Source of the DNA: Serilophus lunatus
Lineage: Eukaryota; Chordata; Aves; Passeriformes; Eurylaimidae
Reading direction: 5' to 3'
DNA length: 64,000 nt
Assembly (NCBI GenBank): GCA_013399895.1
Contig: VXBA01003383.1
Location: 380,424 to 444,423 of the forward strand
Under the pieces are notes generated by a model. The model made no database searches and was not told the origin of the DNA. It saw nothing but the letters and a program-made list of their open reading frames with translations. The position numbers and the translations under genes are program-made. Below are positions 1 through 11,694 of this stretch, in pieces. Each line of letters starts with the position of its first letter. Position 1 is the first letter of the stretch.

Positions 1-2180
1 TGAGTAAGGCACGTTGGAAGGAATAATCTGAACGAGACATGCACGTTACTGGGTTATAAATTAACTGTAACTACTGAGGAAAAAAGACACGGGCATCACC
101 CAGCCCGGCTCTTGCAAACCTTTTCATGTTCGGTTACAGTGTGACGATAGTCAGGCAGAAATAAAATAAAATGGTGCAGAAGAGAATGAAGTACAATTAT
201 GAAACTTCTCGTTTTTCTCACAGAATTTGGTGGTCTGATGTCAGCTCTAAAACTGTTTAATTTCGCTCATCTCAGAATACTGACGGAATACAAAGCCGGA
301 AATGAATCATGCAATGAATAGAGAGAATTTTTTTTTTTTTAGTAGTTGGGGAGGTGGAATTGAAGAGATTGAGATGAAAAGGTAAAATGTTTGTGAAGTG
401 TAGGCAGGTGGATTTAATGAAGGAATGCGTAAGCCACTTACGTTAAGGTAGAAATTAAATGGCAGAAGTGTGCAACGTAATAAGCTGTAGGGAAGAAGTA
501 AATGGAGCTCTGCTGTCGTTAACTTTGCTGTGCAATGGGTTGTCCTGCTTCTCCTGTGGCTCCAGCAAGACTTCTGATGTGGTCCTTTAACCAGGGCAGG
601 GGCAGATGCAACACATGGAGGCATTTAAGTTGAATGAAAATGCCATGTTTGAAATTGTTAAAGGGAATTCTGTTTTCATGGTGAATAATTAAACTGGGAA
701 CTGATTGCCTTCTGTGCAGGAATATCTGTGGCTCTTTATAAATCAGCCTTCATCCCTGCAATGCACTGTTCATTAAAGTAGACAAACAAAAGCTCGTAAT
801 GCACATTAAGCCATTTTTCTTAATCAGGGTCTCTGTTTTGTTGGGGCTTTATGTCATTTTTAAAGCTCTCTTTTTGGGTTTTAGGCCATCTAAAAATGGC
901 TGTGATAACTCCATGATCTTTTATGCTGAGCTGTTAATGGGCAGCTGAAGCTTTCACCGAGAAATTCAGTATGGCTCAGAGTGTGCAGGGGAAAGGGAGG
1001 AAGAAGATAATGTTAAGTCTGAAAATGCAGGTCTACTTAATGCTTAAATACATAGATTAGGATCTAAATAATATGAAGGCTTTGACAGTGAAATACGATT
1101 TAAAATGTTTTTTAAAGTTTATGTTTATGCATTTATCAAGTAAAATTACCTTAATCTTCATCAGATCACTCTGAAAAATGTTCGCTCTCAAGCAACCAGA
1201 TATGCTTCTGTAATAACTACATGCAAATCAGTAACAGTATCGACTCTCAGGTTAAACAGAATTTAATTTACCAGATCAGAGGTAAAAGAAGAGAACAAAT
1301 CTGCAGCACAAGAAACGATTTAGGCTGTTGATCTTGCAGCTCCTTTCAGATTTGTGATGCAGGGCTGATGTTTCTGTGTGGGTTAGAGCAACCTATAATG
1401 TCAGATAGCCCGTTACAGGGTAGAAACTGCAGAAATCTAATGAGCAAGAACTAAACAAAGCCTTGCCCTTAGGAGAATTTTTAAAAGCACAATAAAAGTT
1501 CCAGTGCAGCTCTATGAAATATTTCTCTCTATCATCATGGCCAGTTTGACTCATGTTTGGCTACAGATACCTCCCTGCCCTGCACGGTAATTTTCTTGTA
1601 AAATCTATAAAGTATTTTCCCACCCCCCGTTTGGTTTTTTTTTCTGTCAACTTTGTCTGGACGTGAAGATTTATCCTTTCTGAAGCCACTGCCCTGCATA
1701 ACCTGAATTAGAAGCACAGGTCTTGGCTCCCTGTTGTGCAGCTGGCTGAAGTGCTGAGGGGGATCACGGAGTGACCCCAGTGAGGAGGACCAGCGTGTGG
1801 CTGGGCTGTGAGCTGGTCTGGCTTTCCTCAGGCTGATGGGGAGACCGTTCTGCACACTCACTCCTTCCTTACCTCTCTCCAGATCTTAGCCTGGAAATGC
1901 AGCCTTCCACGGACTGTGGGGGGAGTGTGCCATCCCATCCCAGTACGGGTGAGGGATGGCAAGACCCTTGGGAAAGAGGATGTGCTACCTGTAGCCTGTC
2001 ACTTCTTTGTGCTTGGGGGACTCCTGATGTCCCCCTTCTGTGAAAGAAGGACGGCAGAAATACTTCTTTAGGTGAGCCACCTCTCTCTCGCTCTCTGTGT
2101 ATCTCAATAAGTGTCTTCTCTAAGCACTCTGGAGTGGCTGCTTGCCATTTGCTTGTTTGAATTATGGTAGAACTGATTTT

Positions 2181-2203
2181 CTTGCTTGCTTGCTTGCTTG
2201 CTT
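2181..2203. repeat. (CTTG)n tetranucleotide microsatellite
   Basis: Five complete CTTG units plus a partial CTT, uninterrupted. Confidence 0.95.
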
Positions 2204-3631
2204 TCCCCAAATAATCTGAACGCATCATCCAAGATGCTTTACGTTTTTGATTTTCAAAGGTGTTTCTTCTTTGGCCTGTGCAGCACTGTGGTTTGCTGGC
2301 ATTCTTGAGATGCCCCCGTGCTGTCAGGGCTGGTTTTGTTCTGCTCTGTGAAATATTGACATTCCCGGTGCTGGCTTTTGCTGATGTTAGCATGCATAGA
2401 AAAAAATGACTGATTAAAGGTTTGCCACATGTTGCTCATCTGCGTGAGTCTTCTTTGTTCTGTGACTTTGGGCAATCCTGTGTATCTGGCAGTATTTCTG
2501 GTTTGTGAGAACAGTGTCTGTCTGTCTTTTTGGATTCTCTTGGAAATGTGTGTGGTTTCTTTAATGTAGCAGTTTTATTGAACAGTTTTAAATGCAGTTC
2601 ATACGTGTATATTATATGAATATACTTGTTAAAAGAAGAAAAAGTAGTAATTCTTTCCAGAAGGGCGAAGAAATAGGAAGAAGCACATTCAAACTGAAAT
2701 ACTATTTTCTCAAGGGATTTCCATAGCTGTTGAAGTAATTCTTTCTTTGTGTTTTCCCTCTGTGTAACATGCATGGTTTCTTTCTTTTAATTCCAAGATG
2801 TAAATTGCTGCCATTATGTTCTGTATTCCTTAGGATTCTTGAAACATTTGTCTCAACTAAAATGCTGAGAGCCCCATAGCTTCTGAAGCCTACAAGAAAT
2901 TGTGATTGTTTTCCCAACTTTTTCAGGCATTTCTTTCAGCTGCAGTCGTTTTTTGGCTTTGTTTAATCTAAGTACATTTTAGCAACATTGACTGTGCAGT
3001 GAATTTTCCATCACAGAAACTTACTGAGAGTGGATAAAATTGATAATAATCACAAAAATTACCTGTAGCTTCTCGCTGCTACTTGGTGACTACAGAAATT
3101 GCCTGACAAAGTTCTTCAGTCTTCTCACCTCCTCAGATGAGAAGAAATTTTGGTCTTGAAAATTTATAAAATTCTACAAAGAACTATTCAGCAATCAGCA
3201 TTTCATCTAGAGCTAGTGTTTTGGAATAAAGATATAAAGGATCATTTCAGTCTGGTATTTTTATGTCTACTGGAAAAAACCCAAGCCCCTGTGTTAAAAA
3301 ATAAATATTTCTAAGCTCTTCCAGACCCTTGCAACACGTTGCAACGATGAGGAAGATACACCTGCAGTGATAAGAGAAGCAGCTGTGCTGAAAAGACAAT
3401 CGAGTGGAAAGGTTTAACTTCATTATTTGGGGTGAAAGGGCTTTTTTGGACTTAAAGACACAGTTAACCACTTTCAGGTTGAATGAAAAGTAGTCATTTA
3501 CAGAGTTTATCTCTTTGGGAATGGAAAAATACCTCAAATGTATGTGTCATGGACAGATACAATGTAAATGTTTAAACAAATTTTTATAGAAAACAAAATT
3601 TTAAAAGGTTAAAAGTATGTGTGACCCTAAG

Positions 3632-3686
3632 GCTCAATGATCCTTATGGGTGCCTTTCAAGTGGGTGTATTCTATGATTCTGTGAT
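3632..3686 (+). mobile_element. CR1 LINE 3' end, short fragment
   Basis: CTCAATGATCCTTATGGG, then TTTCAAG, then ATTCTATGATTCTGTGAT. This is the order seen at the 3' terminus of avian CR1 B/F-type LINEs, including two copies of the terminal octamer-like tail. Only about 55 bp remain, so it is an extremely 5'-truncated copy lying in the sense orientation of JARID2. Confidence 0.85.
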
Positions 3687-4649
3687 CCTCAAGATTTTTC
3701 TAGTAATACATTGATTTTATTTGTCCTTCTTGTTATATGGGCTGCTAAGTAAAGCTAACCCTGTCAGAGAGGGTACACACAGTGGTGCCCCAAACGAGTA
3801 ACCTTTCTGGTTGGCTGGATCTGGCTGGGGGCCATAAGCTGTGAATAATTAGATTGTAATTAAAATCTATCTGTCACCTTTTCTCTTTCCAACTAATTTA
3901 GGCAGTGATGTTAGAAAGATTATTTTGCTCTTTCTGGTGTCAAAAATACAATACGTTGGTTACAAATACTGCAGGTTTTTTAAAATGCTCCCTCCAAACA
4001 AAGCTAGATGTTCTTTTACAAAAAAAAAATCTTTTCCTGTATTTTCCATTTCACAGATCAGCTATGAAAGTATTTGTAAAAATCAAGACTAACCAGTCTT
4101 TTCAGAGGAAATACGGTCTTAAATGGGGTTTTTCCCATTACATGTTTTGGTCTGGCTTGGGGGACAGTTACACGTTAACTTATTAGGCTCAGGCTCTTTG
4201 CTCTAACACTACTGCCCCTGCTTCCCAACCTGCCTGTTGGGAACTCTAATGCACATTGCCTGAGCAGTTACCAGCCTCCCTGATTTGCCAGCAGAAACAT
4301 TTCCAGGGGGATCTCCTGGGAACCTTCCTGTGGCATTGTGCCACTGCAGAAAACTCCTGTGCAAGGTAAAGATATTTAGAGATTGATTTGTACTATTTTT
4401 AATAAAGCAGTGTCTGGAGGTGTAATGAAGACTGAGGAGAAATTAAGAATACTTCTGGAAGAACCAGACAGATTCCAGATGTCTTTCCCTTTAATCCAGA
4501 CCTCTAGCTTACCACGGTTTTCTGGTTAATTCCTCATAATAAATTACCTAATTTGGTGGATTGGTGAAGAAAGGCCTCAAGATGAAATGTAGCCATTTTG
4601 GAAATACTTCTCTATTTCCAGCAGGTAGTCTGATATAAAGGCTAGACTT

Positions 4650-4715
4650 AAAAAAAACAAAACAAAACAAAACAAAAAACACCAACCAAAAAAACTCAAC
4701 CAAACAAAAAAAAAA
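4650..4715. repeat. A-rich AAAAC low-complexity tract
   Basis: Repeating AAAAC units passing into A-rich sequence with CCAACC and CTCAACC interruptions, ending in an A homopolymer. No retroelement body was recognised on either side, so it is not clearly a LINE or pseudogene tail. Confidence 0.85.
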
Positions 4716-5079
4716 GTTGTCATATAAATAAAGTAGGGTTCTGGCACCAATTGACTTTAGAAGTGTAGTTTTGGACAAGGTTTATAGGTCTTGTCTTGTC
4801 AGACCTAAGAGCAACTCCTATTGAACAGCTGAATAAAAGGAAGGAAACCATAAAGGGAAATTAAGCCTGAGAAGAAAATGCCAACGCTTCTTTTTTTAAC
4901 TCATGCAGACTGCAGCTCTGGATCTGCTAAACAAAGGGGTTAAAAATATGCAAGGGACTCAAAAAAAAATTTTTATCTTCCACCTGTGGTTTTAATCTTG
5001 TGCATCCTTCTGTGTTTCCTTGTCAACACCTAGAGGCCTTACAAGTGCCAAAGTGTACGGGATTTTCAGTGTCATGTGA

Positions 5080-5135
5080 CGAAGTTCGCCTGATGAAATC
5101 ATGCTCATCAGGGCAAAAAAGCTTTAGCAACTTCG
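5080..5135. other. Nested inverted repeat (possible structured RNA or cruciform)
   Basis: Outer arms CGAAGTT (5080-5086) and AACTTCG (5129-5135) enclose inner arms CCTGATGA (5089-5096) and TCATCAGG (5105-5112), which have an 8-base loop. The palindrome AAAGCTTT (5118-5125) lies in the 3' internal loop. All listed pairs are perfect, giving a 15-bp interrupted stem. The region has more CpG than its surroundings. No known RNA family was recognised. Confidence 0.55.
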
Positions 5136-6751
5136 CCCGAGCTGAACTCCTCTCTGCCCCTCTTGCTTTCCTTGTAAGGAAATGCTGCTCTGGGATGTGA
5201 GTGCTGTACAGCCGTATGATGGACATCCTCAGGGGTCATGAAGATTCAATGTGTAGCAATCACTTGGCTGTCCTGGGTGGGCAGCACTTACACAGATGTG
5301 CAGATCCCTTGGAGCTGCCTGGGTTCTGCAGCTGCTTTTTCGGAACGCAGCATTTGTAACAGGCTGTCTCCTGCCCAGTTTGGTTACTGGGCAGATAAAA
5401 TACATTTTATATCCTCTTAATTTATTGATGTGTGTTTTTAAAAGAAAAACAACCCTCAGCGTCATTTCTTTCGAGTAGCAAGTGTACAGTGAGAGGAGTG
5501 TAATTTTTCAAATTTCCCTGCTTGTTCTCAGCCTGACTTTCTGCTGAACTACTTAAATGTAACTACTGTATCTGTTCCCCCCGACATCATGGCAGTATTA
5601 GATGTTCTTTCTCAGTGGAATCCCCAACAGATGAAAATCTCTTTGACATCTGCGTTTGACTTCCAAAGAATCAATAATTTTATACTGTTCATCTTTTCGG
5701 ATGTGTATGACTTCAATTTTAGAGAAGTGAAAAACATCTTTCCCCCCCTCCTTCCCCCAGCTGTTGAGGTAATTAACATGTGTGTGGCACTTGGTGTGTC
5801 TGTGAATTCTTTAATTTTATACCATGTGCAAAGATTTTCAGGTGAATTGAAGTGTAACAGCACAGAATTCATTGCACTCTACTTAGAGACTTCTGTTTTT
5901 ATCTGTCTGTCTGTTCTAGCAGTGCCCAGAAACATTCAGCAGTAAGGGAAGTAGGGGACTGTCAAAACCATGCTGCAGTCTCTATGTTGGTTCCCAACTT
6001 CCCAGGCTCTTCCTTTGTGTTACTATTCCCTGGAGCAGGAACATTAATCAGATTTGCAGATGTGTGCCTCCCATCCATCATTTTTCTTGCCACTCCCGAG
6101 GCTCCAGCTTCTCTCTTGCAGACCGTGGCCCATCCTGAGCAGCTCTGTAGCCCAGAGAAGCAACCTGCGTGCTGCAGCCATCATGTCAGGGCTGGAGAGT
6201 CCCCACTCTGTGTGGAACCACAATTCCAAGCAAGGCTAGATGGGATCTTAAAAAATGTTTCCTCAAAAGTGTGGCGGATTACAGTCACTGATTCACAGTT
6301 CTGTTTACCTGTGAGGTTAGGCTGTTGTACCTGCATTTCCTGACTTGATTGCTTTTGTAATGATGTGTGTCTGTATAACAGCAGAATGGTGCGATTGCAA
6401 CATGGGCAGGTGTTACCTGCTCTGGCTTCAACCTCACAGCAGACACATAAGTATTGTGGAAAGAAATAAAACATGTGACAATGCAGCACCATGAGTTTAA
6501 GCCTGGGCAAATGACTGGAATATGAGCTTTCTGGGTGTGCCCAAGACCTGTGGTGGTTTGGTAGCTGAGGCTGAAGCCTCTGCTGTCACAACCTTACTGC
6601 CACTTACACTTAAATTAATTAAAAACCTTTGCAAAATAAGAAAAACATATATGAAGATTTGTCTTCCTTTCTGTTGAGAAGGAAAAGAATGGTGGACCTT
6701 AGGGAAGCTGAAAGTAAAAAGAGTGACAGCCATAAATTTCATTTAGAGAAA

Positions 6752-6785
6752 TACACCAAAAGATGTTGTACACCAAAAGATGTTG
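6752..6785. repeat. Perfect tandem duplication, 2 x 17 bp
   Basis: TACACCAAAAGATGTTG occurs twice head to tail with no mismatch (6752-6768 and 6769-6785), implying a recent local duplication. Confidence 0.97.
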
Positions 6786-9700
6786 GAAATTTTGGGGCTC
6801 TATTCATAAGGTTTTGACATCTCTGACTTATTTTGCAGATATTTGTAGGGGTACACAGTCACAGGTTTTGTTTGCAGTTGTGCTATTGGAGTATTTCAGG
6901 TTGGACCAAAAATACGTGCTGTAGGGGTGAGATAATGCCAAGAATGGACTAAGTGAGCTGCTGTCACTTCGCCAGTTTTGTGAGTTTTCTAGCAATTGCT
7001 TACTTTCCCCCTCTTCCTCCATTTCCTTCTCCTTCCTGGAATGGTATTACTGAGAGATGCCTGCCAAGCTGTTGGAAGAAAATTTGGGAAAATTGCAATG
7101 AAGTGTAAGCTGCTTCACAGACATCTTGAATGTTGTTCTTGGTGGAGACTGGAAGTACATGAGCAGAAAACCAGTGTGCTCTGTTAGTCAAGAGAGAAGC
7201 TGATGGAGAGCCTGGGGAGCTGATGGCCAGGAGGAGGACAGTGAGAATACGGTGGAAGGAGGAGGGCATCAGGCATGGAGAGTAGACTGGTATGCTCCTG
7301 CAGTTGTTCTGCCCTTCACCAGCAGGTTCATAATCTATTGTCACATCTCAAGGAAATTGCAAAGAGGGATGCTCAAAGATAAATCCTGCAAGTGGCATGG
7401 CTGCACTGAGGAGTGGGAGGAAAGCTGATGGTCCTTCCTGGACACCGGGTGCCGTGTGCCAGCCAGCTGGGAGCACAGTGCTGGGGAAGCTGAGCACGGA
7501 TCCACATGCAGTTAGATCTCATTAATTCAACTGCTCACAAAGCAACTTGTTTTGATTATCTCAAATTTATGTGTGTGAACATGGTGTGCAAGATAAATTT
7601 TTTACTTGTGTTTCCCTTGGTGTGGCAGCTGAGGAAGCTGCTCTGAGAGCATCATCCTGCCTCTTCCCTGGTAGTGGGCAGGAGAGTGCTCATGATTCCA
7701 GAGCAGCACCCAAACATAAACGAGTAATTAAACAAACAGCCCCGCCTTTACTGCTCAAATGCAGCAGCTGGACTCTGCAAAATGCTTGGCTAAAATGGAG
7801 AGATGTTCATTCCGTTTACTAATTGATTTTGCTTTTGAACTTCCTTTATTTTCAGCTACGTGTTACAATAGAGATTAAGAGGGAGAGGAGGGGAAAACAA
7901 AGCAAAAATCAAATGAAGCCTCTTGGTCTCCTCCTTTCTGGGCTGATTCCCCCTGTGCCGGTTTGGACTTCCAGCAGGTGGGGCTCCCCTGTGTGTAGGG
8001 CGAGTTTGTGTGAGCCCCTCTCCCAGATGACATGTGCCCTGGTAGGATGGGTGCCCTCCTGCCTGTCTTTTTCTTGCCTCACGTGACTGGCAGAGCAGCA
8101 TTTGGGGTTGGGTGGTGGGATTGGTTTCTACAGTTCAGATGCAGTGACCTTTTGGAAATGATGGCCCTTGGATCCTGTGGCTTCCTGCAGAATTTATGTG
8201 AAGGTGCACATTTGTGTGACAGAATGAGCAAGTCTCTGTTCCTGAGAAGTGAAATATCACTGACCTGGTCCCAAGGTGGATTGGCACCTTGAGTTTCTGC
8301 TCAAGCAGAAACGCGTTTTGCCTCTTGGTCTCTTTTATGTAAGAGAAATGTCATAGCATAAATTTGAGGGAATGAACCTGTTTGAAGTGTTTGAGATGTG
8401 CTGTGGGGCACATAAACCTTTTCTACAACTACGTGGGTCTCTTTTCCTCTCAAAATCTCTCTGTGCTTGCTGTCTCCAGTCCTGGTCAGGACCACTACTC
8501 TGGCTACAGCCCCACCACCCTCCATACCCAGTAGAGGTAAAAATTGTTCTGGTCACCCTTCTCTCCTGTCCCTGTTCTGTCTTATTTCTCTTAACTTTAT
8601 TTTTTAAAGTTAGCATTTCATGGCGTTTTCCTGGCTGAGGCAAAATATGTTTGTTTTACACCAGAAACCTTGTTTGTTTGCTTGTTTTTCTCTTACTGCC
8701 CTTTCTCAGTCCTTCTGGAGGTGAATTTCAAACTTTTTGTTTTCCCTGTCCAATTTCCAAGTGCCAGCAGTTTTCAGGTCAGAACCCATTCTGCAGCAGG
8801 AATGAGGGGTTTTATTATTAAAGGAAGTAGATTTTTGGTGAGAACCTTGCCAGATTGCCATTCCTGGCAAGAGTTTACAGGGGAGACAAAGAGAAAAAAG
8901 GTGCTTTCAAACCTTGTGGTTTATGCCTTTTTATACCCCATTTCATTGCCTTGGTGTTGTATGTATTTTTGGTCACAAATCCAAGTTTTTACCCAGTGAA
9001 ATTTGCTGTAAAGTGCACTAGGTTGTTTAATAGTCAAGTAATTTTTACAACATTTTGATTTGCCTTCTTTTTCATCTACATTCCAAAATGTTTACAATCT
9101 GTAAATCTCTTTCTACCTTCTCATATTTCTGGCACCATACCTTTTTGGTGAAGTAGTTGGAGCAAAAGGATATCTAACCTAAGAAATAAATGTTTTCTCT
9201 TTCCACATTTAAATGTCCCAGCTTTATTCTTGCACTGTTTTTTTCCTCCCCTGCTACTGAAGATTGGCTGTAGAAGGTAAACACTGGGGGAGCTAAATGA
9301 CATTACAGCATCACTTTGGTAACCTTTCTTAGTGAATGGGCAGTTGATCTGTCCATAATGCAAAGCACTTAATGTATTGAAGTGTCTAAGAAAGCAAGCT
9401 ACTAGTTCACCACTCAGGGTTCAATTTCCAGATAATAACATTTATTTATAGGGGAAAAAAGAGTTAGTTCTGTGATGGCAAAGTAGATATTGTCAATCAA
9501 AGCATGGTCTTTTTATTAACCTCAGATTTATATGGTTAAGTAATTGTTGTATTAGTAGCATTTCTTGAGTGGTAAGGTGAAAAAAAAAAAGACAAATGTC
9601 TGTGTACAATGTGCTCCTTGTTTATTTATCTGTAGCAGGCTGGGGCCAGTAAATTGGCCCACTGTCAGGGAGCTGTGAGCCATAGCGAGCTTTAGCTCAG

Positions 9701-11679
9701 CTGCCTGAAGCTTGAGAGGCTGCAACTCAGGGGCAATACATGTCTTGTATTTCTTTGTGAGTATGCTTGTTTGTCCTTTCCTATGCGTGGCAAAAAATAG
9801 GGGAAAGACTTGTGCAAAAGTGCCACCACATACTGAATTTCTGGTTTTTTTTCTCCTTGAACAAACCGGTTGATAAAAACCTGTTGCTTTCTGCTATTTG
9901 TTTATATGTGCCTGTGACTTTCTGTGGAAACAGAACATATTTGTCCAGAACAGGAATGCACATACATTGAATGAATGCATAGCTTGGTAGTAACATGTAC
10001 AGAATGCTTGTAGGTACTTTTTTCTTAGTGCAACACTGTTCTACTGTTCAGATTTTGAAACTAAGGAAATTTTTCTAATAAATCCATTTCTATTTTGTTC
10101 TTCCAATTTCCTTAACATTTTACATTAAAAATGTCATGAATTTGGTACAGAGCTAAAGGCTTGTTGCAAAGTAAGGAGAGTATTCATAAAAGGAAGAATA
10201 TTTTACCTATCTTCTTTACATCTGTTTTCTTAAACCTGAAGTAAACATGGTGAAATTGAGTGAATTTCTATGAAGCAAACTCCTCTGCTTTCGAGTCACG
10301 TACAGAACAGACAATTGATGGCATATTTCCAGCTGGCAGAGCTGTCGAAAGGTAGCATGCTATTTCAGCTCCATTTTTTTCCCTTTTCAACATATGATTG
10401 TACAAATCTAACTAAATTCATCAGAGAGTAAATATTCCTTTGGTACGTAAAATAAAGAATAAATCTGCGAGGTGGATGCAGTGACTAAACAGGCTTTCTT
10501 CAATACTGTGTGTGCTTTAGATGGACAGATTTTTCAAAGATGATACAGTCACCAACTTGGTATCAGCTGTTGGATTCAATATGAAGTCCCATAAGTTTTC
10601 TTTTGCTTTTCAGGGTACTTTGTGGGGGAGAAAGGAGGGACAGGATAAGGGGTTTGCATAGTGAGTATTTACTAAAGTTTGTGTGGAAAAAGAGCCCCTC
10701 GTCTTCTTCCGAAGTAGGAAAAAGCTTCACCAGATTTCGATGGCTGTTATTTTTTCACATAAGGTACTTTGGGACTAATAATGGTGTTTGCATTTGCTTT
10801 TGGTTGCTTCTTGATCTTGTTTTGCCAAGGATTAGCTGCTTGTGTGAACATTAGCAGCTTCTTACGGCCTTCCCCTCCTGTAAAATAGTGGGAGGTGATA
10901 ATCTGACCCATATAAATAAGTGACAAACTCTCCTTGCCTCCCTGTTGAACCAATGGCTGAAATCCTGCCTCTCCCCTCTGGAAATCACTGCTACTGCTGG
11001 GGCTATTTCGGTGCCTGAGGACGTTGTAGCATCCTGGGAGTGCTTCAGAGGGCCAAAGCACACTGCGTATGTAAGGTCTGTGGCCACCACCAGCTTCCCA
11101 AATTTTGAGCAGAGTCTTACTATAAGACTCCATATTGGGAGTATAGGGTTCTCCATGTAGACCATGCTGGTTATGTGATGTTTTAAGAGCAAGGTGCATT
11201 TGTGCAGTGCTTTCCCTGTGCACCTTGTGCCTAGCGAAAACAGTTAACATCAACCCAAAACAAGCCTTCTGACTGCCTCTGGTTTAGTTTGGTCACATAC
11301 CAGAGATGAAAAATCATTGAATTGCTCTTTCCTGACGTGTACTCCTTGAATGGAGTTGGTGTAAATTTAGTCAGTTCACTTTGTTGAGTATCGAGAGCAG
11401 TGTGATATGTAAATAAAGCTTTATCAGACGAGATAGATTTAAAATTCCACAGTTGGTGAGGAAGCGTTAGCAGTGTAATATAATACAAATATTTACACAG
11501 TAACTTCTAAGTCTTCAATAAGTGCTTAATATTTGAAATATGTGTTGTGAAAACATTGACTGATTAAGCCGTACCATTGCTGCTACATCTGTATGCAGCA
11601 ACTTGCAGTGGCTGGGATGCAGGAGTCGAAGGGAAGGGTGGGTCACCCAGGAATGGAAAGGCATTTAGACAAATCATAC

Positions 11680-11694
11680 TTTTTTTTTTTTTTT
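11680..11694. repeat. T15 homopolymer
   Basis: Uninterrupted run of 15 T. Runs of 13 and 15 T also occur at 12306-12318 and 15471-15485. None is next to a recognisable retroelement. Confidence 0.95.

Larger units (their letters stand above)
1..11000 (+). other. JARID2: JARID2 intron 1, upstream part in the window
   Basis: Non-coding, mostly unique and AT-rich sequence. It contains a (CTTG)n tract at 2181, a short CR1 end at 3632-3686, an AAAAC-rich tract at 4650, a nested inverted repeat at 5080-5135, and a perfect 17-bp tandem duplication at 6752-6785. Pyrimidine-rich runs lie near 5745 and 7007. The many short open frames, including a 174-codon one on the minus strand at 1869-2393, match no protein I know and overlap frames on the opposite strand, so I treat them as chance. 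No promoter or CpG island is evident, and exon 1 was not found. Confidence 0.8.

Noticed and set aside
1..18. The window begins TGAGTAAGG, which with a preceding A would read as a Met-Ser-Lys start like JARID2 exon 1.
   Set aside because: The following codons (GCA CGT TGG) do not continue the known JARID2 N-terminus, and no donor follows at the expected place.
1869..2393. 174-codon minus-strand open frame.
   Set aside because: No recognisable domain, it crosses the (CTTG)n microsatellite (read as a KQASKQASKK stretch), and its length is within chance for 64 kb in six frames.
10747..11253. 168-codon minus-strand open frame.
   Set aside because: No recognisable similarity, opposite-strand frames overlap, and its length is within chance expectation.
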